In this document: in pieces, positions 23,008 to 32,206 of the stretch
Layout: every line of letters starts with the position of its first letter
How positions within the stretch are numbered: position 1 is the stretch's first letter
From: Desulfobacula sp.
Lineage (GTDB): Bacteria > Desulfobacterota > Desulfobacteria > Desulfobacterales > Desulfobacteraceae
Assembly (NCBI RefSeq): GCF_030611305.1
Contig: NZ_JAUWQB010000011.1
Coordinates: 1 to 58,554, forward strand
Direction: 5' to 3'
Length of the DNA: 58,554 nt
The notes under the pieces: model-generated
Database searches by the model: none
The model's input: the letters and a program-made list of their open reading frames with translations, nothing else
Told to the model about the DNA's origin: nothing
Translations under genes and position numbers: made by a program

Positions 23008-25983
23008 TTAAATTTTAAACAGGGTTAAGGGTTTTTTCGATAGTTGTTTGTTGGCTTTTTCAAGGTTTGTCCTGCTTGATATGATGGCTGTCCCTTTTTG
23101 AGTTTCATCAATGGTGAAATACTTTTTGGCAATGTCCTGGATTCTTTTTTTATCAAGTCGCAATAATGAATTCTTGAACTGCCGGCGAATGTCATCATCA
23201 AGTTTTGTGATATCCCTGTAAAAGGCTTTCATTGCTGACGGCCCAGGAGTTTCAGGCTTGTCGATTTCTGAACAGACCTGTAATATGGCTTCTTTGACAT
23301 CGGTCTGGGTATAGTCTCCATTTATAATGAAGTCGCAGGCCTTTTTATAGACATCCAGAGTTCTTGCAATGTGGGGATCCCTGTATGATCCGAATGAAAA
23401 GATCCCTTCTTCAGTGTTATAGATGGCAAACCCACCGTATGCCCCACCCTTCTCCCTGATTTCACGGTGAAGATACAACGATCTGAGTATTTTGCTGATC
23501 ACTGCCAGTCCCGAGGAGTCCTCATGGGTGATTCGAACGGTTTTAAATGACTGCCCCACGAAAGAGACCGATGTATTGGTATACCAGCCGTCATAGGGAA
23601 GGTCTTGTTCAAAGGATATATCCGGTGTAAAAAAAGATTGCTGAGAATCATTCAAAAGATTCTCATGGATGGACCTAAACTGTTTGTCCGCGCGTATGAT
23701 GGAACCTGAATCACCAATTACAGCAGGTTTAAAATTTCCCCTTTTTAAAACAGATTGAGCAATTTTGATCAAGTTTTCCGAAAGGATTTCAAGAACTTTA
23801 TTTTTATTTCCGGTTGTGTTGAATTGCTCGGTAATCTCTTTGATGAGCTGATACTGGGCAATGCCATGCCAGAGCTCATTGATATACGAGGCTTTTGAAA
23901 GATGCCTGGAGGCAAGGGAGATGGCATACCTGTGGCCGGTTGAAACAATGGAGGCTTCCATTCCAGCCTGGTATTGCAACAAAAGGCTTTTCAGCCTTTC
24001 AAAATCCTGGAAATCGTATTCTTCAATAAACTCTTTTATCAAATCAAATAGTTTTTCAACATTCCGGTCCAGGGCCTTTCCCTGAATGGCAAGAAATGAA
24101 TGGGGTTCGGCTTTTTTTGAAAAGTAAGATCCTGAGAACGGGGAGACAGATACCCCTCCAGTATAAAGATCCATAATTTCTGCTATTTTGTCATAGGAAT
24201 TTTTCTTTGTCCCACTGTTTGTAAACGATTGGCAGAAAAACGGTATCAGGGCAAAAAGATCCGGCGGGATGTTGCCGGCACCCATAGGGCAGGTAAAATA
24301 GAGGATACCCGAAGTAGCCTTGTCATAACAGGTGGAAAGATTAACATTTTTGATAGTGTCAGGTTTTATGATTTCTATTTCAGGAGGAACATCAACAAGA
24401 TCCAGAGTCGGCAGAATTGAAACATCTTCTTCTTTTTCCTGAAGTGCTTCAAGGGTTTTGGCATCTTTTCGGATCTGTTCAAGGTCCTGTTTGGTCATCT
24501 GCTTTAAAAGATTTTTGAGTTCTTTTTTTGTCTCTTCAATTTCTTTTTGCTCAAGACCCGTATCCGGTTCAAGGGTAAAAAGGACCCTGTGAGGATTTTC
24601 AAGGAAATATTGTTTTAATTTATTTTCAAGAAAATCTCCTTTTTTTATATTTTCTTTTAGTTTGTCCAAGTCCGCATCAATATTAATGCAGGATATAGGA
24701 TCTCCATCATGGATAACCGTACTGGCAAATGAAAGCAGTAATTTTATGCCGAACGGGTAAGGGGTATTGGTGATTTCTTTTCTGTGAAATTCAATCTGGT
24801 GGATGGCCGAGTCAATCAGGTTCTGATCAATCCCTTTGTCTGCGATTTCTTGAATGGTTGAAAAAATAATATCTTCAATTTTTTTAACAGAATCTTTGGA
24901 GATATCCTTTAAACCGCAGGCAAACATGGTGTCCCGATTATCTGAGTCAAATCCGGTTGAATCTGATAAGGTCGATCCTAAAGTTGAGTCAATCAGGGCT
25001 TTTCTTAAGGGAGAAGCAGAGTTTCCCAGAAGAATCTGTTCCAAAACGGTGAGGACAAGGATTTCAAAAGAATCTTTGACATCACAGGTCAGCCAGGCCA
25101 CACAGGCTTGGTATTTCTTTGAGACGTCTTCCGGGTCGGAGTAAGCATAGACTTGTGTCGCTTTTTGGGGGGTGTCCCATCTGGGTTGAGAGGGGACTTT
25201 TGAATCTGTCTCAATTTTTTCAAATTGATTGAGTGCTTTCTCACAGATGAATGAAAGGGTTTCTTCCAAAGGCAAATTGCCGTAGGTGTAAAAATACGCA
25301 TTAGACGGGTGGTAATATCTGGCATGGAAATCTTTAAGGTTTTCCCAGGTGAGTGTCGGGATGTCAGATGGTTCGCCGCCTGAATTATTCCGATAGGTTG
25401 TGTCAGGGTACAGGGCTGTGAGCAGGGATCTTCCCAAAACCTGACCGGGAGAGGACATGGCACCTTTCATTTCGTTGTAGACAACGCCTTTGTATTCAAG
25501 TTCAATATCCTTGTCATCCGCTTCAAGGATTTCCAGGCGATGCCCTTCCTGTTTAAAACTTAATTCATCAATCTTTGGAAAAAAGGCAGCATCAAGATAA
25601 ACGTTCATCAGGTTATAATAATCTTTTTGATTTTGGGTGGAAAAAGGATACATGGTCCAGTCAGACGCGGTAAAGGCATTCATAAATGTAGACAGACTTC
25701 TTTTGATCATGGAAAAAAACGGATCACGAACATTGAATTTTTTTGACCCGCATAACACGGTATGCTCAAGGATATGGGCCACACCGGAAGAATCCGTGGG
25801 AACCGTTCTGAAAAACACGCCAAAGGTATTTTCCTTGTCCTTATTTAAGATATGGATGTGTTTTGCCTTTGTCTTTATGTGTTCAAGCTGAACCATCACG
25901 GAATCTATGGTTTCAAGCGGAGTAATTTTTTTTATGGTATATCCGCAAAGTTCCTGCCCCGGTTTAAATGCAATAATTTCCAT
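23008..25983 (-). CDS. M16C (PreP-like) zinc metalloprotease
   Basis: About 991 aa. The inverted zinc motif is His70-IL-Glu73-His74 (HILEH), and the third ligand is Glu171 in VVYNEMKGAM. The long four-domain chain with an R/Y-type distal region (GGAYGGFA near residue 880) is that of M16C presequence-type proteases, which form a closed chamber and degrade peptides of a few dozen residues. There is no signal peptide, so it is probably cytosolic. ATG 25983 with GGGAAA upstream is preferred over GTG 26022, which would overlap the upstream gene. The upstream winged-helix gene ends 16 bp before it, suggesting a two-gene unit. Confidence 0.9.
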   Translation of the reverse strand: MEIIAFKPGQELCGYTIKKITPLETIDSVMVQLEHIKTKAKHIHILNKDKENTFGVFFRTVPTDSSGVAHILEHTVLCGSKKFNVRDPFFSMIKRSLSTFMNAFTASDWTMYPFSTQNQKDYYNLMNVYLDAAFFPKIDELSFKQEGHRLEILEADDKDIELEYKGVVYNEMKGAMSSPGQVLGRSLLTALYPDTTYRNNSGGEPSDIPTLTWENLKDFHARYYHPSNAYFYTYGNLPLEETLSFICEKALNQFEKIETDSKVPSQPRWDTPQKATQVYAYSDPEDVSKKYQACVAWLTCDVKDSFEILVLTVLEQILLGNSASPLRKALIDSTLGSTLSDSTGFDSDNRDTMFACGLKDISKDSVKKIEDIIFSTIQEIADKGIDQNLIDSAIHQIEFHRKEITNTPYPFGIKLLLSFASTVIHDGDPISCINIDADLDKLKENIKKGDFLENKLKQYFLENPHRVLFTLEPDTGLEQKEIEETKKELKNLLKQMTKQDLEQIRKDAKTLEALQEKEEDVSILPTLDLVDVPPEIEIIKPDTIKNVNLSTCYDKATSGILYFTCPMGAGNIPPDLFALIPFFCQSFTNSGTKKNSYDKIAEIMDLYTGGVSVSPFSGSYFSKKAEPHSFLAIQGKALDRNVEKLFDLIKEFIEEYDFQDFERLKSLLLQYQAGMEASIVSTGHRYAISLASRHLSKASYINELWHGIAQYQLIKEITEQFNTTGNKNKVLEILSENLIKIAQSVLKRGNFKPAVIGDSGSIIRADKQFRSIHENLLNDSQQSFFTPDISFEQDLPYDGWYTNTSVSFVGQSFKTVRITHEDSSGLAVISKILRSLYLHREIREKGGAYGGFAIYNTEEGIFSFGSYRDPHIARTLDVYKKACDFIINGDYTQTDVKEAILQVCSEIDKPETPGPSAMKAFYRDITKLDDDIRRQFKNSLLRLDKKRIQDIAKKYFTIDETQKGTAIISSRTNLEKANKQLSKKPLTLFKI

Positions 25984-25999
25984 CTGTTTGTTTTTCCCA

Positions 26000-26362
26000 T
26001 TAAGCTTTTTTGTAAACACCACGTTTTACCCGTTTAATCCTTTTTATTTTATCCAGCCTGAATATGATATTTCTCAGTTTTTTGTCATCAAATCCGGTGG
26101 CAGCCTTAATCGTTTTAAAATTTGTACCTTTCGGGTGATTTGCAATCACATCGAGAACAATGGAAGAAGCACTTTCGCGTCTGCCTGCCGGTCTTATTCT
26201 CCCGCTTTTAGCCGCCGGTTGCTTCTGATAAAGTAATTGCTCCAGCTTGTCAAGCCTGTCATGTAAAAAGATAATATCTTCTTTTTTCGGAATATCAAGC
26301 CTGTCCAATAACATTTTTATGAAACTTTCCCAATTGGTTCCATGTTCTGGTTTTTCTACCAT
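26000..26362 (-). CDS. Small winged-helix-like protein
   Basis: 120 aa, not recognised as a named family. Residues 15-50 form a likely amphipathic or coiled helix (LDRLDIPKKEDIIFLHDRLD). A basic linker follows, and residues 65-118 look like a small winged helix (SIVLDVIANHPKGTNFKTIK, then DDKKLRNIIFRLDKIKRIKR). The C-terminus is very basic (KRVKRGVYKKA), so DNA or RNA binding is plausible. The gene is co-directional with the M16C protease gene and 16 bp upstream of its preferred start. A regulator of that gene or a nucleoid-type protein are both possible. Confidence 0.6.
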   Translation of the reverse strand: MVEKPEHGTNWESFIKMLLDRLDIPKKEDIIFLHDRLDKLEQLLYQKQPAAKSGRIRPAGRRESASSIVLDVIANHPKGTNFKTIKAATGFDDKKLRNIIFRLDKIKRIKRVKRGVYKKA

Positions 26363-26651
26363 GATAAGCCCCCCTCCCCAAAAAAGGTTTGTTGTGACAT
26401 AATAAAGATATTAAAAATATCAACGCCAGACGCAACTGATATGAAAACAAAGAAAAATAAAGCTTGAAACGCTGGTAAAACAGCTTAGTTTGTATTGGTT
26501 GTTGAATCTTATTTTTTGTTGAAGTATATATATAATAACTACTTGCAAGGGTAAAGAAAGTCAAGTAGTGATTTTTTGTGAGGTATGTTTAAGTAAACTT
26601 TATTACTAAGCTGCGTAGAAAAAAATTAGTAAGAAACTAAAGGGTTATAAC
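26363..26651. other. Divergent promoter region, winged-helix gene / rsmA
   Basis: An AT-rich 289-bp gap. A TATAAT box at 26531-26536 is a possible -10 for rsmA, without a convincing -35. ACTACTTG/CAAGTAGT (26538-26569) is a perfect 8-bp inverted repeat followed by GATTTTTT, and TTACTAA/TTAGTAA lies nearer the rsmA start. These could be operator or leader structures. AAAGGG near 26639 is the rsmA ribosome-binding site. Confidence 0.35.
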
Positions 26652-27494
26652 ATGACACATCCCGGGCAGTTGTTAAAACAAAGAGAGTTGTATGCAGGCA
26701 AGGAACTGGGGCAAAACTTTCTCTCAAATCCCGGTACGGCAAGACTGATTGTTGAAAAAATCGAGCTATCAAAAGACACTCGGGTGTTGGAAATTGGGTC
26801 CGGTCTGGGCGCTCTTACCATCCCTGTCGCGCAGACAGCATCCCATGTGACGACTGTTGAAAAGGATTCCCGCCTGATACCCCTTTTACAGCAAGAGCTT
26901 GATAATGAAAACTTAAAAAATGTAGAGATCATCAATAAGGATATTTTCAAAGTTGATATAAAAAAAATAGCCAAAGACAAAAAACTTGTAGTCATAGGAA
27001 ATCTTCCTTATAATATTTCATCACAAATCCTGATTAGACTGATTGAAGAAAGAAGCTGTATTGAGAAGGCATTTTTGATGTTTCAAAAAGAACTGGCAAA
27101 AAGGATTATTGCACCTCCTGGCGGAAGGGATTATTCAAGACTGTCCGCAGTGGTTCAATATGCAGCTGATATCAGTTTTGTTGCCCAAATCGGGCCGTCA
27201 TCTTTTTTTCCAAGACCCGATGTAGACTCTACTATTTTAAAATTCAATTTTTTTGAAACTAAAGAGTTTAATAAAGAACAGGAAAAGGTGTTGTTTAATG
27301 TAATTAAAGCGGCTTTTTCAAAGCGAAGAAAAACATTAAAGAATTCAATGACAGGCGGCGGCGAGCTTGAGTTTAAAAAAGAGTTTGTTGTTCATGCATT
27401 GGAATTAGCCGGGATAGATGCTCATAGACGGGCGGAAACATTGACTGTGGAGGAATTTAAATCTCTTGCCCGGGCAGTATTGGAAACAAGCTGA
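26652..27494 (+). CDS. rsmA: 16S rRNA (adenine1518/1519-N6) dimethyltransferase
   Basis: A 280-aa KsgA/RsmA orthologue. The N-terminal LGQNFL signature, SAM motif I LEIGSGLGALT near residue 50, and the catalytic motif NLPYNISS near 118 are all present, as is the C-terminal RKTLKNSM helix region. The enzyme dimethylates two adjacent adenosines in the 3' terminal helix of 16S rRNA during late 30S assembly. Full length for the family. It precedes dapL by 50 bp on the same strand. Confidence 0.96.
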   Translation: MTHPGQLLKQRELYAGKELGQNFLSNPGTARLIVEKIELSKDTRVLEIGSGLGALTIPVAQTASHVTTVEKDSRLIPLLQQELDNENLKNVEIINKDIFKVDIKKIAKDKKLVVIGNLPYNISSQILIRLIEERSCIEKAFLMFQKELAKRIIAPPGGRDYSRLSAVVQYAADISFVAQIGPSSFFPRPDVDSTILKFNFFETKEFNKEQEKVLFNVIKAAFSKRRKTLKNSMTGGGELEFKKEFVVHALELAGIDAHRRAETLTVEEFKSLARAVLETS

Positions 27495-27544
27495 AGGAAG
27501 GCGAATACAAGAACTTCTATATATATGAATTGAAAGGACGTTTT

Positions 27545-28771
27545 ATGATCAGGGCAAATGATAATTACAGCAAATTAAAAGCATCCTATCTCTTTTCAGA
27601 CATTGCAAAGAGAGTGGGTGAATACCAACTTAAAAATCCAGGGGCACAAATCATCCGTTTAGGGATCGGGGATGTCACAAGGGCCTTGGTTCCTGCGGTT
27701 ATTAAAGGATTCCATGAAGGTGTGGATGAAATGGCCAATGATGCTACATTCAGGGGGTATGGACCGGAACAGGGATATGGTTTTTTAAGAGAGAAGATTG
27801 CAAAAAATGATTTTCAGGACAGGGGGGCAGATATCTCAGCGGATGAAATATTTGTCAGTGACGGGGCAAAATGTGATACCGGCAATTTTCAGGAACTGTT
27901 TGCGACCGATATCAAGGTGGCTATTCCTGATCCGGTATATCCGGCATATCTGGATACAAATGTCATGGCCGGTCGAACCGGTGAGTATGAAAATGGCAGA
28001 TATGAGGGGATTGTTTACATGGATTGTCTAAAAGAAAATAATTTTCTCCCGAAGCTTCCTGATGAAAAAGTGGATCTGATCTATCTTTGTTTCCCAAACA
28101 ATCCTACAGGTTCCACTGCTACAAAAGAAGAACTCAAGGTGTGGGTGGAGTATGCAAAGGAAAACAAGGCGTTGATTCTATTTGATGCAGCCTATGAATC
28201 CTTTATCCGGGATGAAGAGCTTCCCAGAACAATCTATGAAATTGAGGGAGCAAAAGAAGTAGCGGTTGAATTCAGAAGTTTTTCAAAGACAGCAGGATTT
28301 ACAGGAACTCGATGCGCGTTTACTATAGTGCCCAAAAACTGCATGGTTTTTAATTCAAAGGGGGAAAAAACATCCCTCCATGCCATGTGGAACAGGCGGC
28401 ACAGCACAAAATTCAACGGAGTATCCTATCCGGTTCAAAAAGCGGTAGAAGCAGTCTATTCTGAAGAAGGCAAAGTCCAGATCAGAGACCAGATTGCCTA
28501 TTACCTGAACAATGCCGATATCATAAGAAAAACTGTTGAATCCCTTGGGTTTGATTATGTTGGCGGAAAAAACTCCCCCTATATCTGGATAGATGGAAAA
28601 GACAGGGAATCCTGGGATTTTTTTGATTTGCTTTTAACCAAAGCTTCTGTGGTGTGTACACCGGGTGCAGGGTTCGGCAGGTGCGGTAAACAATATATTA
28701 GAATCAGCGCATTTAACAGTTTTGAAAATGTAACAACGGCTATGGATAGAATTAAAGAGGCATTACGATGA
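27545..28771 (+). CDS. dapL: LL-diaminopimelate aminotransferase
   Basis: About 408 aa. The start MIRANDNYSKLKASYLFSDI, the IIRLGIGDVT strand, SDGAKCDTGN and the PLP lysine in RSFSKTAGFTGTR are diagnostic for DapL. It converts tetrahydrodipicolinate straight to LL-diaminopimelate in lysine and cell-wall synthesis, a route common in Desulfobacterota. The ATG at 27545 is preferred over TTG 27530 because AAAGGA lies 8 bases upstream. The stop overlaps the moeA start (ATGA). Confidence 0.95.
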   Translation: MIRANDNYSKLKASYLFSDIAKRVGEYQLKNPGAQIIRLGIGDVTRALVPAVIKGFHEGVDEMANDATFRGYGPEQGYGFLREKIAKNDFQDRGADISADEIFVSDGAKCDTGNFQELFATDIKVAIPDPVYPAYLDTNVMAGRTGEYENGRYEGIVYMDCLKENNFLPKLPDEKVDLIYLCFPNNPTGSTATKEELKVWVEYAKENKALILFDAAYESFIRDEELPRTIYEIEGAKEVAVEFRSFSKTAGFTGTRCAFTIVPKNCMVFNSKGEKTSLHAMWNRRHSTKFNGVSYPVQKAVEAVYSEEGKVQIRDQIAYYLNNADIIRKTVESLGFDYVGGKNSPYIWIDGKDRESWDFFDLLLTKASVVCTPGAGFGRCGKQYIRISAFNSFENVTTAMDRIKEALR

Positions 28772-29994
28772 ATCATTTCTTCAAGGTAAAAAGTCTTGAA
28801 GAGGTGATGGCATTGATAGGAGAATTTTCTCCTGTTGGGTCTGAAAAAATACCGATATCCAAAGCTTTTTCAAGAGTCCTTGCCCGGGATCTGGTTGCAA
28901 AACAAGATATGCCGGGGTTCAGACGGGCTACCATGGACGGGTATGCAGTCGTGGCACAGTCCACATTCGGTGCATCGGAATCAGGCCCTGCCTGGCTTGA
29001 TATAGCCGGAACCATTCTTATGGGGGATATTCCGGATTTTACTCTTAAGTTGGGCCAGGCGGTCAAAATTTCAACAGGTGGAATGCTTCCTGAAGGGGCG
29101 GACAGTGTGGTCATGGTGGAACATACGGAGCAGATTGATGAACTTTCCGTTGAAATTTATAAAAGTGTAGCTCCGTTACAGCATGTGATTGATGCATCCG
29201 AAGATTTTGCAAAAGAAGAGATCGTTTTATCCAAAGGGATATTTATCCGGCCTCAGGAAGAAGGCCTTGCAGCAGGACTCGGGTTTGCACAAATTGAAAC
29301 CTATAAAACACCAAAGGTTGGCATCATTTCAACCGGGGATGAGATAATTCCCATAGAAGAAGAACCCCTGCCCGGTAAAATTCGGGATATCAACTCTTAT
29401 ACCCTGTCAGGTTTTATCAGGGAAGCCCATGCCATACCGGTTCGTTACGGTATTATCAAAGATGATCTTGCGGCCTTGAAAAAAGCTGTTGCAAAAGCCC
29501 TCGAAGAAACGGACATGGTACTTATTTCCGGGGGAAGCTCTGTGGGAACAAGAGATTTTACAGTTGATGTCTTATCGGCTTTACCGGATACGGATATTTT
29601 AGTCCACGGCATGTCCGTGAGTCCAGGGAAGCCGACAATTCTTGCTAAGTCCGGGGGAAAACCTGTATGGGGACTACCCGGCCAGGTGGTGTCTGCCATG
29701 GTGGTCCTCAAAATTGTGATTATACCATTTTTAAACAAGCTCAAGGGGCTTAAGGCTAAGGACCGGCTGATCAGGATTCCTGCGAAACTGACACGGAATG
29801 TATCCTCCACACAGGGCAGAAGAGATTTTATCAGGGTCGAGCTTGCAAAAAAGAACAGCCAACTGCTGGTAAAACCGGTTTTGGGCAAATCCGGACTGAT
29901 CAGAACCATGATTCATGCAGACGGACTCCTTGAAATCGGCGATCATGTTGAAGGCCTGGAAAAAGATACCATGGTGGATATTATCCTTTTATAA
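28768..29994 (+). CDS. moeA: Molybdopterin molybdotransferase MoeA (first copy)
   Basis: 408 aa with the complete MoeA layout: N-terminal MDGYA(V) motif (RATMDGYAVVA near residue 52), STGGMLPEGAD, GIISTGDEI, SGGSSVGTRDF (molybdopterin-binding loop) and SPGKPT, then a C-terminal beta-barrel. It inserts molybdate (or tungstate) into adenylylated molybdopterin. The start overlaps the dapL stop by 4 bp. A second MoeA-type gene lies 92 bp downstream, across a long hairpin. Two MoeA paralogues are often seen where both Mo and W enzymes are made, but specificity is not visible here. Confidence 0.92.
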   Translation: MNHFFKVKSLEEVMALIGEFSPVGSEKIPISKAFSRVLARDLVAKQDMPGFRRATMDGYAVVAQSTFGASESGPAWLDIAGTILMGDIPDFTLKLGQAVKISTGGMLPEGADSVVMVEHTEQIDELSVEIYKSVAPLQHVIDASEDFAKEEIVLSKGIFIRPQEEGLAAGLGFAQIETYKTPKVGIISTGDEIIPIEEEPLPGKIRDINSYTLSGFIREAHAIPVRYGIIKDDLAALKKAVAKALEETDMVLISGGSSVGTRDFTVDVLSALPDTDILVHGMSVSPGKPTILAKSGGKPVWGLPGQVVSAMVVLKIVIIPFLNKLKGLKAKDRLIRIPAKLTRNVSSTQGRRDFIRVELAKKNSQLLVKPVLGKSGLIRTMIHADGLLEIGDHVEGLEKDTMVDIILL

Positions 29995-29999
29995 CGCAT

Positions 30000-30062
30000 G
30001 GGGTCAGGCTTTCCTTATTGTCGTTTTGGAAATAAAAACGACAATAAGGAAAGCCTGACCCC
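30000..30062. repeat. 28-bp perfect inverted repeat (REP-like palindromic unit)
   Basis: Left arm 30000-30027 begins GGGGTCAGGCTTTCCTTATT, loop 30028-30034, right arm 30035-30062, with no mismatch. No T-run follows. GGGGTCAGG...CCTGACCCC ends are widespread in Desulfobacterota and other Proteobacteria as palindromic units near REP-associated Y1 transposases. A mobile origin is inferred. Confidence 0.7.
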
Positions 30063-30086
30063 GCCCACAAAAGAGAGATCAAATTA

Positions 30087-32015
30087 ATGAATTCAAAAAG
30101 AAATGTATATCTTGATATGAAAAGTATTGAAGAGGCAAAAAAGCTCCTCTTTGATCATTTTGAACATATAGTGACAAAAATCGAAACTCTTGATGTGGTG
30201 AATACTAAAAGCAGGGTTTTAGCAAAACCAGCTATCGCAGCCGTATCTTCTCCTAATTTTCATGCAGCCGCCATGGATGGCATTGCTGTGGCTGCAAAAG
30301 TCACGTTTGGGGCCAGTGAAGAAGTTCCGATAACCCTTTCCCCTGGTAAAAATGCCTTCTGGGTCAATACCGGTCATGTCATGCCGGAAGGCACCAACGC
30401 CGTCATTATGATCGAGCATCTCAATATTATTGATGAAAAGAGTGTTGAGATTGAGGCACCGGTGTTTCCCTGGCAGCATGTCAGGAAAATGGGAGAAGAT
30501 ATTGTGGCCACCCAATTGCTGTTTCCAAGAGGGCACCAGATTAATTCCTATTCCCTTGGTGCATTATTGTCAGGTGGAATATTTACAGTGGATGTTTACA
30601 AACAGCCTAAAGTCCTGATGATTCCGACCGGATCGGAACTCAAACAATGGCATGAGATCAGGATCGATCAGCTTAAACCCGGGGATGTGGTGGAATCCAA
30701 TTCTTCTGTACTGGGCGGGCTTTGTGAAGATTATGGGGCCCGATTTGATCGTCACTCCATGCTCAAGGACAATCTTGAAAGTATTAAAAGGGCTGTGGAA
30801 ACAGCGGCAAAACAAGATTATGATTTGATTTGTATCATTGGCGGGTCTTCGGCCGGGTCAGAGGATTTCGCAAAACCTGTGATTTCCTCTCTGGGTGAAG
30901 TCTATGTTCACGGGATTACCATGATGCCCGGAAAACCCATGATGTTTGGAAAAGTGTTTGATACCCCGATATTTGGCATACCGGGATATCCTGTGTCGGC
31001 CATTGTTGCCTTTGAACAATTTGCAGGTCCTTTGCTGTTAAAAATGCAAAAACTTCCTGAAAGAGAAATGACAAAGGTATCTGTTTTTCCGGCAAGAAAA
31101 ATTGCTTCAAAACTTGGCCAGGAAGAATTTCTAAGGGTGAAAATCGGTTCGGTGGACGGACAACTTATGTCTTCCCAATTGCCCAGGGGGTCAGGAAGTA
31201 TCACCACCCTGACTGAAGCGGACGGCATTATCAGGATCCCTCGAAATATTGAGGGAATATCAGAAAATGAGAAAGTCCAGGCCCAGTTGTTACGACCATT
31301 ATCTTCCATTGAAAACACCATCGTGATTACCGGTTCACATGATAACACCCTGGATTTGCTTACCGATCAGATAAAATCAGTAAGCGGCGATATCAGTATT
31401 TCATCAAGCCATGTGGGCAGCATGGGCGGTTTGATGGCCATTAAAAAAAGGGCCTGCCATATGGCCGGTGCCCATCTTTTGGATCCTGAGGACGGCAGCT
31501 ATAATATTTCATATATTAAAAAATATCTGTCGGATCAAAAGGTTTGGCTGATCAATCTTGTTATGAGGGATCAGGGACTTATTGTGTCAAAGGGAAATCC
31601 TAAAAATATCCAATCCATTGAAGATTTAAAAGACAAAAACCTGCAGTTTATCAACCGCCAGCCGGGATCAGGCACAAGAATTTTGTTTGATTATAAGCTG
31701 AAGATACTTGGTTTATCGCCTGATGATATTCAAGGCTATGAAAATGATGAATACACCCATATGTCTGTGGCTGTTTCCGTTCTTTCAGGAAGGGTGGACG
31801 CAGGGCTTGGTATCCAGGCGGCAGCCCGGGCACTTGATCTTGATTTCATCCCGGTTGTGACAGAAGAGTATGATCTGGTCATTCCGGACAGGTTTTATAA
31901 GACCCGGAAAATTCAGGTTTTACTTGAAACCATTCAGACCAGGGAGTTTCAGGACCGAGTCATGTCTCTCGGTGGATACAGCACTAAGAATACCGGCAAG
32001 ATTATTTACGCGTGA
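30087..32015 (+). CDS. MoeA paralogue fused to a periplasmic-binding-like domain
   Basis: 642 aa. Residues 1-410 are a MoeA domain (AAMDGIAVA, NTGHVMPEGTN, IPTGSEL, IGGSSAGSEDF, MMPGKP). Residues 430-640 are a type II periplasmic-binding-like domain of the kind used as ligand sensor in LysR/ModE-type regulators (PF12727-like): SSHVGSMGGLMAI, FINRQPGSGTRILFDY, GRVDAGLGIQAAARALDLDF. There is no signal peptide, so the binding domain is cytosolic and may present or sense molybdate, tungstate or the pterin. Several active-site words differ from the first MoeA (MDGIAVAA for MDGYAVVA). It follows moeA in the same orientation but is separated by the 30000 palindrome. Confidence 0.88.
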   Translation: MNSKRNVYLDMKSIEEAKKLLFDHFEHIVTKIETLDVVNTKSRVLAKPAIAAVSSPNFHAAAMDGIAVAAKVTFGASEEVPITLSPGKNAFWVNTGHVMPEGTNAVIMIEHLNIIDEKSVEIEAPVFPWQHVRKMGEDIVATQLLFPRGHQINSYSLGALLSGGIFTVDVYKQPKVLMIPTGSELKQWHEIRIDQLKPGDVVESNSSVLGGLCEDYGARFDRHSMLKDNLESIKRAVETAAKQDYDLICIIGGSSAGSEDFAKPVISSLGEVYVHGITMMPGKPMMFGKVFDTPIFGIPGYPVSAIVAFEQFAGPLLLKMQKLPEREMTKVSVFPARKIASKLGQEEFLRVKIGSVDGQLMSSQLPRGSGSITTLTEADGIIRIPRNIEGISENEKVQAQLLRPLSSIENTIVITGSHDNTLDLLTDQIKSVSGDISISSSHVGSMGGLMAIKKRACHMAGAHLLDPEDGSYNISYIKKYLSDQKVWLINLVMRDQGLIVSKGNPKNIQSIEDLKDKNLQFINRQPGSGTRILFDYKLKILGLSPDDIQGYENDEYTHMSVAVSVLSGRVDAGLGIQAAARALDLDFIPVVTEEYDLVIPDRFYKTRKIQVLLETIQTREFQDRVMSLGGYSTKNTGKIIYA

Positions 32016-32080
32016 CCTTTAGGTTATAGATCTGACGAATCAGATACGCTTTAAAGAACGTATTTAAAGCACGTCAAAAT

Positions 32081-32138
32081 AAAAAAGGCCACAAAGAAAG
32101 TAACATTTCTTTGAAGAAAGCAACATTTCTTTGTGGCC
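32081..32138 (-). terminator. Intrinsic terminator of the OmpA/vWA lipoprotein gene
   Basis: GGCCACAAAGAAA (32087-32099) and TTTCTTTGTGGCC (32126-32138) form a 13-bp stem. On the minus strand it is followed by TTTTTTATTTTG, a proper U-tract. The stem also contains two near-identical 20-base direct repeats (AAGAAAGTAACATTTCTTTG and its T-to-C variant). Confidence 0.75.
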
Positions 32139-32206
32139 GAAAATAAATTGAATGGGAAAAAACAGTTCATTAAGAAAACAGTTCTTTCCCAGGCTTGTCT
32201 TTTAAA

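Noticed and set aside
22816-23028. 70-aa frame crossing the convergent terminator
   Set aside because: It overlaps the synthetase gene in another frame and reads through the GC-rich hairpin; a shadow.
30000-30062. Long hairpin read as a terminator for moeA
   Set aside because: Neither side has a T-run, and the 28-bp arms with GGGGTCAGG ends fit a mobile palindromic unit better.
32087-32138. Direct repeats considered as a CRISPR-like unit
   Set aside because: Only two copies with no spacers; they are part of the terminator stem.
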